This document shows, one piece after another, positions 1 to 11,045 of a DNA stretch of 64,000 nucleotides. Within the stretch, counting starts at the first letter, position 1; each line of letters opens with the position of its first letter. The notes below the pieces were generated by a model, which was not told where the DNA came from, searched no databases, and worked only from the letters and a program-made list of their open reading frames with translations. This stretch comes from Welwitschia mirabilis (lineage: Eukaryota; Gnetophyta; Gnetopsida; Welwitschiales). The stretch lies in NCBI GenBank assembly GCA_051453625.1, contig JBOZIK010000001.1, positions 142,151,687-142,215,686 of the forward strand, in the 5' to 3' direction. Both the position numbers and the translations under genes were made by a program.

Positions 1-233
1 CAAAATTCTTAGAGGTATACTCCCCTTCATTATTAATAAGCAAACATTTCGATCATAAACCTGTTTGTGTTTTAATCCTAAATGTCTCTAGAACTTCATC
101 TTTATATTTTAATATGTACACCCAAACTTACCATATAAAATTATCAATGAACATCACAAAATATAAAGAATCACCAAGAGAAATAGGATTCATAGGCCCA
201 CAAATATCGGACTAAACTAATTCCAATTTGTTT
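1..233 (-). pseudogene. Copia A integrase core fragment
   Basis: The minus strand reads CGPMNPISLGDSLYFVMFID and then VWVYILKYKDEV, the first part of the rve integrase core in Copia elements (substrate: element cDNA ends joined to host DNA). Further on, NNEGEYTSKNF stands where the family has the second catalytic Asp in a DNGGEY motif; that Asp is now Asn. Two stops interrupt the frame. The window edge truncates it. Confidence 0.8.
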
Positions 234-368
234 NNNNNNNNNNNNNNNNNNNNNNNNNNNNNNNNNNNNNNNNNNNNNNNNNNNNNNNNNNNNNNNNNNN
301 NNNNNNNNNNNNNNNNNNNNNNNNNNNNNNNNNNNNNNNNNNNNNNNNNNNNNNNNNNNNNNNNNNNN

Positions 369-800
369 TTGCTAATGTGTCTAAGCTATCTATATCAAAC
401 ATTAGTGTCCTCTGTATCTGAAACTATAGCAATTACACCACAAGAATTTTCTTCTAATGTATACATGCTAACCTTCTTTTCACCCCATAAGATCATCATA
501 ATCCCTTTCCTAATTCTCTAATAGCCTTCACTACTTAAAAAATTCAAGCCTAGATCATCCAACTGTGTGACAAAGATCAGCTTCTTTGTCACCTCTGGAA
601 CATGTCAAACATTATTGATGGTAACTTTTGACATCCTTAGTTACTGCAAAATAATGCTTTCTATTCCAGCAACTATTAATGATTTTCCATTGGCAGCATA
701 CAAAACACCAGGCAAAATAGCACAATACGATGTAAAGACAGGATGATCAAGACAAATATGAAAAGAGGCATCTGTGTCAATCAACCACACATCCTTGCCA
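369..800 (-). pseudogene. Copia A aspartic protease and GAG-pre-integrase, broken
   Basis: Minus-strand translation of 640-790 gives VWLIDTDASFHIC, matching the Copia protease active site where D-S/T-G-A is expected. The glycine is Asp (codons near 767-778), a single G-to-A change that should kill the enzyme that processes the polyprotein. Further down (about 369-560) the frame resembles the GAG-pre-integrase segment (ITKG-like followed by a degenerate LxHxS), with stops. The 234-368 gap separates it from the integrase core. Confidence 0.75.
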
Positions 801-868
801 TGTTCCTCCATCAAGAAGTCATAAGGTTTAGATACAAGGAAACTTACATCTTCTTCATCTTGATTTGC

Positions 869-1550
869 CTAAGAAGAGGACTCTTCTGCTTTTCCCCTTT
901 TGGTCTTTTCCCTTTGTTTGGCTTTCCATGAATAGCAACCCTTTTGTCTATGGCCCTTTTTCTTGTAAAACCAGCATTCCATACTCCTAGTATAAGACAT
1001 TCCTCTGCTCTTATATATCCCCTTACTTTGGTCACGTCTTTGGTTTTTTCCTCTGTTTTCAACCATAAATGTACCTTCAGATGTTGACGCCTCACTCAAC
1101 CTGCCCTCAGAATCTTGAAGTGTAGAAATAACCTGTTCAAAGGTCATAAAAGTAATATTCATAAAAGTAGTGATTAAAGTCACTATTATAGACCATGAAT
1201 CTGGTAGGGAATCTAAAATAGAATAAGATTTCACTAAATCTGGAATAACAATCTTGTACTCCTCCAACTTAACTAGATTACCCCTTATTTCATCTAGGTG
1301 ATCTTGCAAATGGACGTCATGTCTTTTCTTTGCTTTAAACACTTTCTGATAAATGTAAAAAATATTTAAACCAGAAGCTCAAACCAGATCATGAGGTTCC
1401 ATGTCGTATTTGATAGATTATAGAATGCCATTACTTAAACATGAATGAATGTAGGATAGAGCCTTAGACTTCATTCCTATCCAATCATCATCTTGTATGG
1501 AAGTAGGTTTCATTGACTCAAGGGCTTCTACACAATCCTTCTGTGTCAAA
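869..1550 (-). pseudogene. Copia A gag (nucleocapsid precursor), broken
   Basis: Gag packages the element RNA into virus-like particles. The reading frame runs from the gap at 1551 down to 869 with two or three stops in its first third, then 157 codons open (869-1342). It shows the UBN2-type gag signature (VEALESMKP near the start, LQDHLDE, then SLPDSW) and a CCHC zinc knuckle near 935-977. The knuckle reads CWFYKKKGHRQKGC, where the second cysteine is Tyr, so zinc binding is probably lost. Downstream is a Lys/Arg-rich tail. The N-terminus lies in or beyond the 1551-1592 gap. Confidence 0.85.
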
Positions 1551-1822
1551 NNNNNNNNNNNNNNNNNNNNNNNNNNNNNNNNNNNNNNNNNNATGCGCTT
1601 ATCTGCTATCTACAATCTCTTCATTATCAACACGAAATAAACAAGTACTTCACTCACTCCGCTTCCTCTGTTCCATAGTTTATTCGCTTACTCTACGAAG
1701 GGCCTCTAAAAAAAATTCTAATGGAAAGTACTTCGAATCTCACTCTGATAATTGTTAGAAAAATGCAGCAGAGAAAAAGCGAAATGCAAATATCAACACA
1801 CCAGATTTACGTGAAAAACCCC

Positions 1823-2627
1823 NNNNNNNNNNNNNNNNNNNNNNNNNNNNNNNNNNNNNNNNNNNNNNNNNNNNNNNNNNNNNNNNNNNNNNNNNNNNNN
1901 NNNNNNNNNNNNNNNNNNNNNNNNNNNNNNNNNNNNNNNNNNNNNNNNNNNNNNNNNNNNNNNNNNNNNNNNNNNNNNNNNNNNNNNNNNNNNNNNNNNN
2001 NNNNNNNNNNNNNNNNNNNNNNNNNNNNNNNNNNNNNNNNNNNNNNNNNNNNNNNNNNNNNNNNNNNNNNNNNNNNNNNNNNNNNNNNNNNNNNNNNNNN
2101 NNNNNNNNNNNNNNNNNNNNNNNNNNNNNNNNNNNNNNNNNNNNNNNNNNNNNNNNNNNNNNNNNNNNNNNNNNNNNNNNNNNNNNNNNNNNNNNNNNNN
2201 NNNNNNNNNNNNNNNNNNNNNNNNNNNNNNNNNNNNNNNNNNNNNNNNNNNNNNNNNNNNNNNNNNNNNNNNNNNNNNNNNNNNNNNNNNNNNNNNNNNN
2301 NNNNNNNNNNNNNNNNNNNNNNNNNNNNNNNNNNNNNNNNNNNNNNNNNNNNNNNNNNNNNNNNNNNNNNNNNNNNNNNNNNNNNNNNNNNNNNNNNNNN
2401 NNNNNNNNNNNNNNNNNNNNNNNNNNNNNNNNNNNNNNNNNNNNNNNNNNNNNNNNNNNNNNNNNNNNNNNNNNNNNNNNNNNNNNNNNNNNNNNNNNNN
2501 NNNNNNNNNNNNNNNNNNNNNNNNNNNNNNNNNNNNNNNNNNNNNNNNNNNNNNNNNNNNNNNNNNNNNNNNNNNNNNNNNNNNNNNNNNNNNNNNNNNN
2601 NNNNNNNNNNNNNNNNNNNNNNNNNNN
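1823..2627. other. Assembly gap, 805 N
   Basis: The largest unsequenced run in the window, inside the LTR of Copia A. Its odd length suggests a size estimated from linking data, unlike the fixed 100-N joins elsewhere. No repeated flanks are visible. Confidence 0.95.
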
Positions 2628-2651
2628 TGGCATTCCATGCCTCTACTCTCC

Positions 2652-2658
2652 TTATATA
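2652..2658 (-). promoter_or_regulatory. TATA box in Copia A LTR
   Basis: The minus strand reads CTATATAAGGAGAG, a good plant RNA polymerase II TATA context, placed in the right orientation to transcribe gag of element A. The remainder of the promoter lies partly in the 805-N gap. Confidence 0.5.
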
Positions 2659-2760
2659 GATTTTCTTTTAAGGTAGAAACCCTAACCCTAACTTCTAGAA
2701 CTTTTTAGATGATCCCATTAGAATTCCCTTCTTATTTTTAATATTAAATTACAAAAAAAA

Positions 2761-5705
2761 AGGGACTTTATAAAAATATATAAAAGTTACCCTATAAAGA
2801 AATAAATAACATCAAGAGATTTGGCTTCACTTTCAACATCAAGCTCAAAAGCCGACCCATGAAATAATAGCACGTATAATGAAGTTAGCATATTTAATAT
2901 AGTGTGCAGTTATTTTCCTACTTATTAATTTGTAGAAAGCTAGGCATAAAATTTACACTTAGAAGACTTGAAATCTTGACCCCTTGCTTAACTTTTAGTT
3001 AACTTAACCATTGAATTACAGCTCTATTTGAGTTAACAATGCAGGAAAATATTTAATACTCAATATAAACTAAAAACTAATACATAACAAGCTAATACTA
3101 ATCATTATGTCAAAGCAATTCACTTTTCCAAGACCATAAATTAATAATGTATAATTTACCATAATTGATAGAAAAATAAACATCTCATTTCAAAGAAAAA
3201 AGAGAGAATTCAAGAAGAAAAGATTACATTTTATATATGGAAATCCACATAATAAATAATAACTATGTTCTTTAAGGAAAAGGAGAATTATTTCATTATA
3301 TTCAACTATAGCATAACAACCAATAAATGTATGTCTCATCCCAATACATCTAAGAAAATATGCAATTGAAACAACTAATTTAAATAAATAGATGACACTC
3401 AAATACATGCAACCATCAGTCCTTTCCTACATCCACACTTGCATTGGTTTCTATACATGCACAGATCGTGTGAGAATTGTATTCCATCATAGTTCCTAAT
3501 ATGGTCCATGATGAGAAATAGCTAGAAAAAATGGTTTCAAAACAAGGTAAGGGCTACATTACAAGGAGAGGACCAAGGCCTCTCATCAATTTATGTTAAC
3601 TTCTTACTGTTATTCCTTAGCACATGTTCTAGTAATCCAAATGCACCCTACTAGAGGAGATATTAATAATATAAGTTGTGTACATATCTTCTCTTTTTAC
3701 TCTGGTAGTCCAATCCCAATGCCTTATGACTCCCAATAGAGAGTTACACTCTCTGAAGTCCATACAAATGGTTACCCTCACCAATTTTAATTTTCATATT
3801 TTAATATAACATAATATAGGTCAATGGTTAATAAGATAATCATGTTTATGACTTGCAAAAGGCCTAGATAATAAGACTTAGTCATAAAGAGTTAATAACA
3901 AGATAGCTTAGGATTCACAAGGTTCTCATAACTAGCTCATATGAAACATTGACTCTACAAACTCCTAGAAGACTCTCACAATATATTATTGGATGACCTT
4001 AAGGTTTTATAAATAGTTTAACACATACACAACAATATAAGGAATATTACGTTCATATGAGATGTACAAGATTCAAAATAATTATACTAATACATAAAAG
4101 AAAAACTCAAACCATGTAAGAATACAAGAGATTAAAACCATACAATTATTTACAAAAGAAGGTTATGGAACACACCTATTTTTAGCTAAAATCCAAAGTA
4201 CTCCTAGTTGTATCCAAGCTCCACACAATCACAATTCACAAGGTATGTGTCCATAACTCTAATGACTAAGAGACTTAGGTATTATAACAAGGGACTAATG
4301 GTAAGACTTACATTTCTACAAGTACTTTAGGTTCCCTTAACCTTTCTTTTCCAAGTCTAGCCACTAGGTTTAAACAATAATATAACAATATATGATAAAT
4401 CAATTTAACTGCATGAGATAAATAACATGAGCAAATACTTTAAATCACTTATAATTACTATTGCTTGAATAAGATAAAGTTAAGAGAAATCTATATCAAA
4501 GATATAGTTAATTTTCAAACTAAGTCAAGTAATTGAATGTTAAATTACATTAACATAAAAACATGTAGAAGCAATAGTGAATTTCATAATTAACTCAATC
4601 TTTCAATTAATTAACTAAAAGTCATGGTTGTAGTTAATCTTCTAATAAATTTCTATAATAAACATCCATGCAAATGCTTAGTTTAATTATTACTTTTATT
4701 ACAAATATTATTATTTTTAATCAATTAGAACTAGACTTATTATATTTATTAAATTTCTAGTATTTAATTTACTATTTAATAACTAAAAAGGTTTTCTAAT
4801 CTTAGCAAAAATCTGGACATGACATATTCCTTTCTTTCATCATCTTGTTTATATTACCATTTATACTTATTTTATTAACTCCATGGTTGTTTCTTTCTGA
4901 TGTTATCCACTACTAGCTTAACTATAGCTAGCTTTATCCTTTATAAAATTTATTCTTGTGCTACTTCACTAGTCCATACCATAATTCTTATAAATATCTT
5001 CTAAGATATATGTATAATTTCTAAATCTATGGTTTTTATTTTTCATCAATAAATAATGTTATTATAGCTTGGTTATAGATTGGTATCACTTGAGCTTTCT
5101 TTATTAAAAAAGCCTATGCAATGTCCTTATTGAGAATATCTTTGATATCCAAATATTATTAACCAGCTATAATGTCTTAAATATTTCTAAGAGAAGACTC
5201 TTTAATTTCTTCAAAAGATAGATGAACTTCATGTTTGATTTCTTACTAAATTATATGTTAAATGTTTCTACAATATCATACAAAGATATACATGTTTATA
5301 CAACTTGATGATGACATTTATTTGCAACTAAAGAATTTAGTAAGACAAATTAATATTTTTCTAGTTTACATTATTCTTATCACCTATTGGTGGTGAATGA
5401 TGATGTTCTTCTAGATTATCTTTTACATTTATTCATCTTTAATTTTTAATATAATTTTAGTATATTATATGTTCCTAGAAGAATCACTATTCAAGATGCT
5501 ACTAAAACTTATTTTGAATTTTAATGACATTTTCATTTTGCTTGTACTACTTTTACTAAGCTAGAACATAGACAGAAGGAAGGTAATTTGTGCCACACAA
5601 ATTCCTAGTGGCACTTGGACTTACAAAATCTATTCCATTTTTTATGTTCCCTACCACTACTGGGGTTTGAACTTTGAACTTTTGGGTTCATGTGTTTGTG
5701 ATCTT
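2761..5705. other. Gene-free AT-rich stretch
   Basis: I find no ORF with coding character, no TE domain and no RNA gene. The one open frame of note (3190-3408, minus, 72 codons) is a run of hydrophobic codons typical of random AT-rich DNA. The last about 130 bases (5570-5705) are less AT-rich and may belong to the sequence around the ORF at 6017. A 111-N gap follows at 5706. Confidence 0.6.
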
Positions 5706-5816
5706 NNNNNNNNNNNNNNNNNNNNNNNNNNNNNNNNNNNNNNNNNNNNNNNNNNNNNNNNNNNNNNNNNNNNNNNNNNNNNNNNNNNNNNNNNNNNNNN
5801 NNNNNNNNNNNNNNNN

Positions 5817-6008
5817 AAAATATAAAGATGGGGGTTACACCACTCCACCCCCTTTATTATGGAAATAACAGTAACGGCTAAATATAAAGATGGAAGTTAC
5901 ATCACTCCACCCCCGTTAATATAAAAGTAATAAATGCGGAAAAAGATGGAGGTTACACCACTCCACCCTTCTTAACTAGGCTCGGCCCCAGCGGTACGTT
6001 CCACGTCA
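5817..6008 (-). repeat. LTR fragment of the Gypsy G1 family with three tandem units
   Basis: This is the same LTR that ends Gypsy G1 at 18548-18819 and 23386-23656: shared TAACTAGGCTCGG and terminal GTTCCACGTCA (ends at 6008). Here a roughly 30-35 bp unit (AAAGATGG.GGTTACACC..CTCCACCC) occurs three times (about 5820-5855, 5880-5915, 5943-5972) instead of once. It keeps several CpG sites that are TpG or CpA in the G1 copies, so it is younger or less methylated. The left part is lost in the 5706-5816 gap. No partner LTR or internal region is visible, so it is a solo or truncated LTR. Confidence 0.8.
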
Positions 6009-6016
6009 AAACCGCT

Positions 6017-6370
6017 ATGGAAAAACTGCTAGTGATGGCAAAGGAGGAGGCCAGTGGAAAGCAGAATAGTGGAGACGGAGGAGGGTTGGACATGAGGAAC
6101 TGGAATAAGGTAATGGCGGGAAGACATTTGTGGGGAGTCTGTGAAGAACTGCTAAGATTGATCAGGAGAGAGCGTATGAATGAAATGGAGTTTCTAAAGG
6201 AATTCCGAAAAGCGCTTGAAGCAGTGACGATATGCAGCGTATGGAAGGTCAAGGAGTTATTTAATAAGAAATTGAGTATTTGGAGCAGACCCTGTAGCCT
6301 ATCTGAAGATGAAATCTGGGAAACCTGCAAACTTATAGCTTTCACCATTGGAGTCTCTGCTACAGACTGA
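6017..6370 (+). CDS. Unknown 117-residue protein or exon beside an LTR
   Basis: I do not recognise this protein. It is the only ORF here with balanced, charged composition and moderate GC, quite unlike the surrounding AT-rich DNA. The first about 30 residues are polar with a Gly-rich patch (GDGGG). The remainder is predicted helical with basic clusters (LLRLIRRERMNEMEF, then FRKALEA), two Cys and four Trp. There is no signal peptide or membrane segment. The start codon lies 8 bases after the LTR terminus at 6008 and the frame is open back to a stop at 5972, so the true N-terminus may have been displaced by the LTR. It could be an exon, a gene fragment or a captured piece. The opposite-strand frame 5953-6414 is also open but is Ser/Leu-rich and looks like a shadow. 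Confidence 0.4.
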   Translation: MEKLLVMAKEEASGKQNSGDGGGLDMRNWNKVMAGRHLWGVCEELLRLIRRERMNEMEFLKEFRKALEAVTICSVWKVKELFNKKLSIWSRPCSLSEDEIWETCKLIAFTIGVSATD

Positions 6371-6674
6371 CTCAACTTCATCCATGAGCTAAGTGATAAC
6401 AAGGAAGTAGCCATACCGAAAAAAAAAGAAAAAAGAAAAAAAAGTGTCAGCAGTTTGTTTATTTCTACATCAACCTTAATGGCTTATTGTTTAATTCTAG
6501 ACATAGGCGAGTCTTGTATGAAACAGGTGCTCTCTGAAGTAATTGAATAAGTAGTCTGAAACTTGCATTAGGCCAGTTAAATATACATTGTATTTTCAAC
6601 TTATATATATATATATATATAGATTGTAGCATTGTACAATTGTTTTTTTTCTTTTTCATACTTTTTCCTGTAGG
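6371..6674 (+). other. Possible 3' UTR or intron after the 6017 ORF
   Basis: After the stop comes an A-rich run (6419-6444), a TA microsatellite and then a long pyrimidine tract ending TTTTTCCTGTAG at 6674, which looks like a plant 3' splice site. This would fit an intron or UTR of a gene that includes the ORF, but no matching downstream exon is recognised. Confidence 0.2.
6602..6621. repeat. TA microsatellite
   Basis: Ten TA dinucleotides in an uninterrupted run between the 6017 ORF and the pyrimidine tract. Confidence 0.9.
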
Positions 6675-8824
6675 TTTTTCTGATAAGTTGATATGAAAGT
6701 CCATCTCTTGATTACAGTCAGCACAATGGAATGTGTCAATGCATCATTGTCCTCAACAAAAAGGTCATTATTCATGTTAGAGTTACTTAATAAGTATTAT
6801 TAAAAAAATATGCAGATGGGATTACAGTTTGTATGGTCATCAAACTTATTCCTTAGTCTGTAAACTATTAAAGAACTTATCATCATCTCATGAACAAGCT
6901 TATAGTTCTTTGTTTTATCAAGTTAATAACATGTATTCGTCATATGTAGTTGATACCTAGATCAGGACTAGCTTAAACAAGATCTTTTGACAAACAATTT
7001 TTGGCAGGTCTTCATAGTTGTTTCACCTGTGGTAAGCTTCTTGAAGGCCAGCTATTATGATTGGCATTGCATTCCATCCATGAACCTCAAAAGATGATAT
7101 AGATCATTGATCCATTACCATTGTAATACTCCTTTATTAATCATGACATGTCATAGAAAAGCAAAATAATTCAATAAGAACATAAATGCATACTTTAAAA
7201 AAAAAGGAAGGGTAAAAAAACTTTAGCACCAATATGATCCCTAATAAAGGCATCAAATTCTTAACTATACTATAGGCATTCTAAGTTAAGATAACTAGGA
7301 TGTTGTTCTTTATAAGGAGCATTTACATTGGCATGAAAGATTAAGAGATCAATTATGCATATAGTTATGATTTAAAAAATGTGAAAATCATGTAGAAAAA
7401 TCAATATAATAAAAGACACAAAAGTATTTATCTAATGATACCATGAAAAGAATGAAATATTAGTTCTAGAAATGATTAGCATGTTCACTACACCATGATT
7501 GTATGATAAAATTATGTTTTAGTCATAATCACATTTCTATTATTTATGAAATGCATCAATAACAAAGAAAATAAAAGTTAGAATGTTAACATTAATAAAA
7601 TTAAAAATCATCAAGGATAAAAATCACCACAAAAAATTAATTTCGTCCACGATAAAGGTCATCAATGTTGTAAGCATATCTTAAGGATGCAAGCCATAAC
7701 ATTAAGACCACATGTATTAAAGAATTACTACTGTGGTTGGATACTTAAATGGAGTTTATGTAGTTTATAAGCACAAAATTACAGTCATAGCAAGTGATAC
7801 AAGGATTAAATTAGAGTTTTTAATCTACAAGAATGCATAGACTTTATACAAATCTAAGGTTTAGACATAAGTCCATACTTGGATTAGCTAAAGGGGTCAA
7901 AATAACTAGAATATAATGTAAAGATGTTGTCATACAAATATTCCAATATTAAGGTATCTTAACGATTATCTTAACATATAATCATAACCTCACCAATAGT
8001 GGAAAGATGGTTGAAAAATATTTAGGCATAGTGCAACACTAATGAACTAGATCATTATGATGTGATTGTAAGGCTTTCTAATGCAGTCACAAGTGTGCAC
8101 CATTAGTCCTTTCAAGACATGCCAATATAGCTCCTCTAAATTTATAGAAATTTAAAATACAATAATTATTAAACAAAGTTCATAATGTAAAATTATATGT
8201 AAGCCATCATAAATAACATTGTTGTGATGATAAAAGAAATGTGTTGAAGAGGTAATAATAGTTAACATTTATTTATTAATATTTTTTTTAATCTAGTTCA
8301 TATCATTTCAATTACTTAATTGTTTATTATTATTTAGACATTTATTTTATCTTAACAAATAAATCATTTTATCTCTATGTATTTTAAAGTTGTTTCTTTC
8401 ATATTGATTAATTTTATTTAGTTAAAATTAATTCCATCCTTGAATTATCACAAAACTTTAAGACATCCTAATAACGATATGCTTTTTTTTTCATTGATGT
8501 ATATCATAATGTGATAGCTTAGAATTATCATCTTTCATGTGTCTTCTTTTATAGGTGCATTTTTTTCATATTTCAAATTTCCTAAATAAGGTTGTTATAA
8601 CTACTATCCATTTTATTATAATCCTATTTTTAAATATTCCCTTTATTTCTAGGTAATTTCTTTGTTCATTTAACAAATTGCATGATTTTCTACTTTTCTT
8701 TTTTAATATTTTCTATATTATATAGCATGTACTAATGAATAACTTTATAGCAATGATGCTGCATGTAAAATTTCTCTTATTTAAGAACAAATCTCTTCTT
8801 AGTTTCATCTATGTGTTATTCACA
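6675..8824. other. AT-rich stretch, possibly containing the 5' LTR of host Copia H
   Basis: No gene or TE domain is visible. The right end must contain the 5' LTR of host element H because its primer-binding site starts at 8827 (LTR end probably ...TTCACA near 8824), but I cannot locate the LTR start, and no second LTR copy was found for comparison. Confidence 0.4.
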
Positions 8825-8826
8825 TC

Positions 8827-8838
8827 TAGTATCAGAAC
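8827..8838 (+). other. Primer-binding site of host Copia H
   Basis: TAGTATCAGAAC matches the initiator-Met tRNA complement TGGTATCAGAGC at 10 of 12 positions, with both differences G-to-A. The gag ATG follows at 8842. Confidence 0.65.
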
Positions 8839-8841
8839 ATT

Positions 8842-9715
8842 ATGGCTAGTGGTTCTAAGGTTACTAGCTCAACTCTTTTATGAACTTTAGCAGTTCATAA
8901 GTACTAGGAGTAATAGATGTAGTAGATGAGGACTCTTATGATCTCACAATATTTATGGAACCTTGTGGAATTTGATTTCTTTAACAAAAAAAATTCCTAT
9001 TAAGTTTTTTGCTCTTTCTAGTAATTGCAAAAAAGAGCTTAAAGAATTATATAAGTAAGATACAAAAACATTATGTATGATTTAAATAGGAATGGATTAT
9101 ACCATTTTCCCCACAATTACTAGTAGTTTAACTTCTAAGGAGCCAAGAATGCATTGGAAGTTACTACAAAAATTTGTGTAGTAAAGCTCTAGGTCTTTAT
9201 TCATGGATTTAGAAAATATAAATCAGTTTCTTGGTTGTGTAAGATAAATTATGAGTGGACTACAATCTATTGATTCAAAGGTGAAGAATTAATAAATCAT
9301 TAAAAGGATTCCCTAGTACCTTAAGGCTTTTTTTTTATTATGTACTCCATTGAGGACATAAAGGATCTCAACAAGTTATCCCTAGAGAAACTCATAGATA
9401 ATCTTAAAACTTTTGAAAAAAAAAATCAATTAGAGTGTGAAGAGACTTTGGTTCATGCCTTTTAGAGTTATGTTGGGACCTCAAGAAGAAAGGTAACACA
9501 TACAAGCAAATATAAAAACAAAAATATGAAAGAAGCCCCAGAATGAGAATTCATTCAAGAAAAATAATTCTCATGACAAGCAATCTTGTGATTTTCATAA
9601 GAAACATAGTTTCAAGTTTGATAATGACAATGAAGATAAATTATTTAGAAATTAATAGAGTGCAAAGTTTGCAATACAACTTTGTGGAATTATAAGAAGA
9701 CCTTTAGCTTTGAGT
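8842..9715 (+). pseudogene. Host Copia H gag, broken
   Basis: Starts MASGSKVTSSTLL four bases after the PBS, then carries many stops. The clearest stretch is at about 9350-9465, EDIKDLNKLSLEKLIDNL followed by KTFEKKNQLECEE, which is the UBN2-type gag signature seen in plant Copia elements. A degenerate zinc-knuckle region lies near 9655-9710 (CKVCNTTLW), where the His and last Cys are not preserved. Confidence 0.65.
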
Positions 9716-9774
9716 ATTCTTCATTACAGAAGCTACAGCCTATCCTACTAAGGCTTTTACCAAGAATACTAAGA

Positions 9775-10290
9775 ATGTGTAGTATATAAATAGTGGATGA
9801 ACTTACTATATGAGTAGTAATAAAGATATTATATAAGAATTATAAGATCATAATGGATTTGTGACACTTGAAGCTTTTCAAGTGGTTAGTTTTACTTTGT
9901 AACCTTCTGGACCTAGGTATTCTATTACTGTTATTTATATTGTACCCAATTTACAAGAGAATTTCTTAAGTGGTAGTTAGTTATGTAGAAATAACTATAA
10001 GATTACTTTGATAAAGATCACTATAAGATCTTTAAGCAAAGTGACAAGTCTCTTGTAGCTTTTGTTAGTGTATCATTAAATAGACTGCACAAGTTGGAAT
10101 CTACGAAAGACATTAAATGTTTCTTTGCAAAGTTGATGGATTCATACATCTCACATGCTCACTTAGGACATCTTAGTTATCATACACTCTTACAAATGCA
10201 AATATCAAAATGTGTGTCTATCATGGATAATTTCAATGGATCATGATATTTACATTGTGATGTTTGTAAGATTGTAAAATTATCTCACCT
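9775..10290 (+). pseudogene. Host Copia H protease and GAG-pre-integrase, broken
   Basis: Around 9780-9815 a frame reads YINSG-stop-TYYMSSNKD, the Copia protease active site with catalytic Asp changed to Asn and a stop (TGA) after the Gly. The YVPNL-like segment follows (IVPNLQENFLSGS, about 9935-9975). From about 10150 the GAG-pre-integrase motif HAHLGHLSYHTLLQM is well preserved, then CDVCKIVKLSHLP. Confidence 0.6.
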
Positions 10291-10309
10291 TCCATAATTT
10301 TCATTGAGA

Positions 10310-11045
10310 AGATAAATTAAGATCTTGCATTTAGATCTATGTGGTCTAATTTAAAGTTTGAGTATGGAAAAATCCATTACATTTTTATACTAATTAATGA
10401 CCATTCTAGAATGACTTGGAATTATTTCCTCAAGATAGAAGCTTAAGCAATCTCTTACTTCAAGATTTTTGAGAACATGGTCAAAAATCAAAAGAATACA
10501 TGCATCTAAAAGCTATGTATGGATAAACATAGTGAGTTTTTTAACCCAAGAATTTGTTTAGTTGTGTTAAGAAAATAACATTATTAATAATACAACACCA
10601 CCATAGACTCCACAGCGAAATGGAGTCATAGAGAGAAAAAAATTAAATCATACTTGATATGGCTTGATGAATAAGGAACTTAGATCACAAGTTTTGAGTA
10701 ACAACTTATTTTCCATTACTTTCTACATCCAAAATCAAGGATTATTAAATGTAATTAATGGCAAGACAACTTATGAATGTTGGTGTGGACATATCCAATT
10801 GGTATCCTATCATCATAAGTTTGATTATGAATGTTTTCTACATTTTCTAGCTACTTAACATAACAAGTTGGATGTGTGTGCATGCTGATGCTTATTTATA
10901 GGCTTTGAAGATAAGATTAAATGCTATAATGCATATGACATTGAAGCTAAGAGAATGGTGATGAGCATACATGTGCAATTCCATGAGGTGATTAACAATT
11001 ACCATCTTCATACTTCATCCCCATCACACCAATATTTATGGATTC
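10310..11045 (+). pseudogene. Host Copia H integrase, first copy
   Basis: The rve core is recognisable: LHLDLCGL (first catalytic Asp) near 10330, then a segment like NDHSRMTWNYFLKIE, then MDKHSEFFNP for the second catalytic position and QRNGVIERKK with the catalytic Glu near 10637. A C-terminal segment at about 10900-10985 (IGFEDKIKCYNAYDIEAK then FHEV) matches the Copia pattern FIGYxxxxKGYRL. Several frameshifts break it. The segment 10410-11045 is repeated after the gap at 11356. Confidence 0.7.

Larger units (their letters stand above)
1..1752 (-). mobile_element. Copia relic A, internal region (gag-protease-integrase)
   Basis: Reading the minus strand from 1752 downwards gives the Ty1/Copia domain order: gag, zinc knuckle, aspartic protease, GAG-pre-integrase, integrase core. 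The element runs off the left edge of the window, so RT and RNase H are not seen. The internal region starts just after the LTR with a degenerate initiator-Met primer-binding site (minus-strand ATTATCAGAGTGA beside 1753). Gaps of 42 and 135 N interrupt it. Stops and lost catalytic residues show it is dead. Its base composition is less AT-rich than the rest of the window, which suggests it is younger than the elements at 30-60 kb. Confidence 0.85.
1753..2760 (-). repeat. 5' LTR of Copia A (outer end not defined)
   Basis: The inner boundary is clear: on the plus strand the LTR begins TGTTAGAAAAATGCAG at 1753, directly beside the primer-binding site. Most of the LTR is an 805-N gap (1823-2627). 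The part right of the gap holds a TATA box in the element's orientation and a short telomere-like (AACCCTA)2 stretch at about 2675-2691. I cannot place the outer terminus; 2760 is an estimate where the sequence becomes generic AT-rich DNA. Confidence 0.6.

Noticed and set aside
1721-2659. Long open frames of 281-312 codons around 1755-2659
   Set aside because: Made almost wholly of N from the 805-base gap.
3190-3408. 72-codon minus-strand ORF
   Set aside because: Hydrophobic, Phe/Leu/Tyr-rich translation as expected from random AT-rich DNA; no motif or start context.
5953-6414. 153-codon minus-strand ORF overlapping the 6017 ORF
   Set aside because: Its composition is Ser/Leu-rich, its 3' end runs into LTR sequence, and the plus-strand frame is more protein-like. 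Probably a shadow frame, although this cannot be settled without transcripts.
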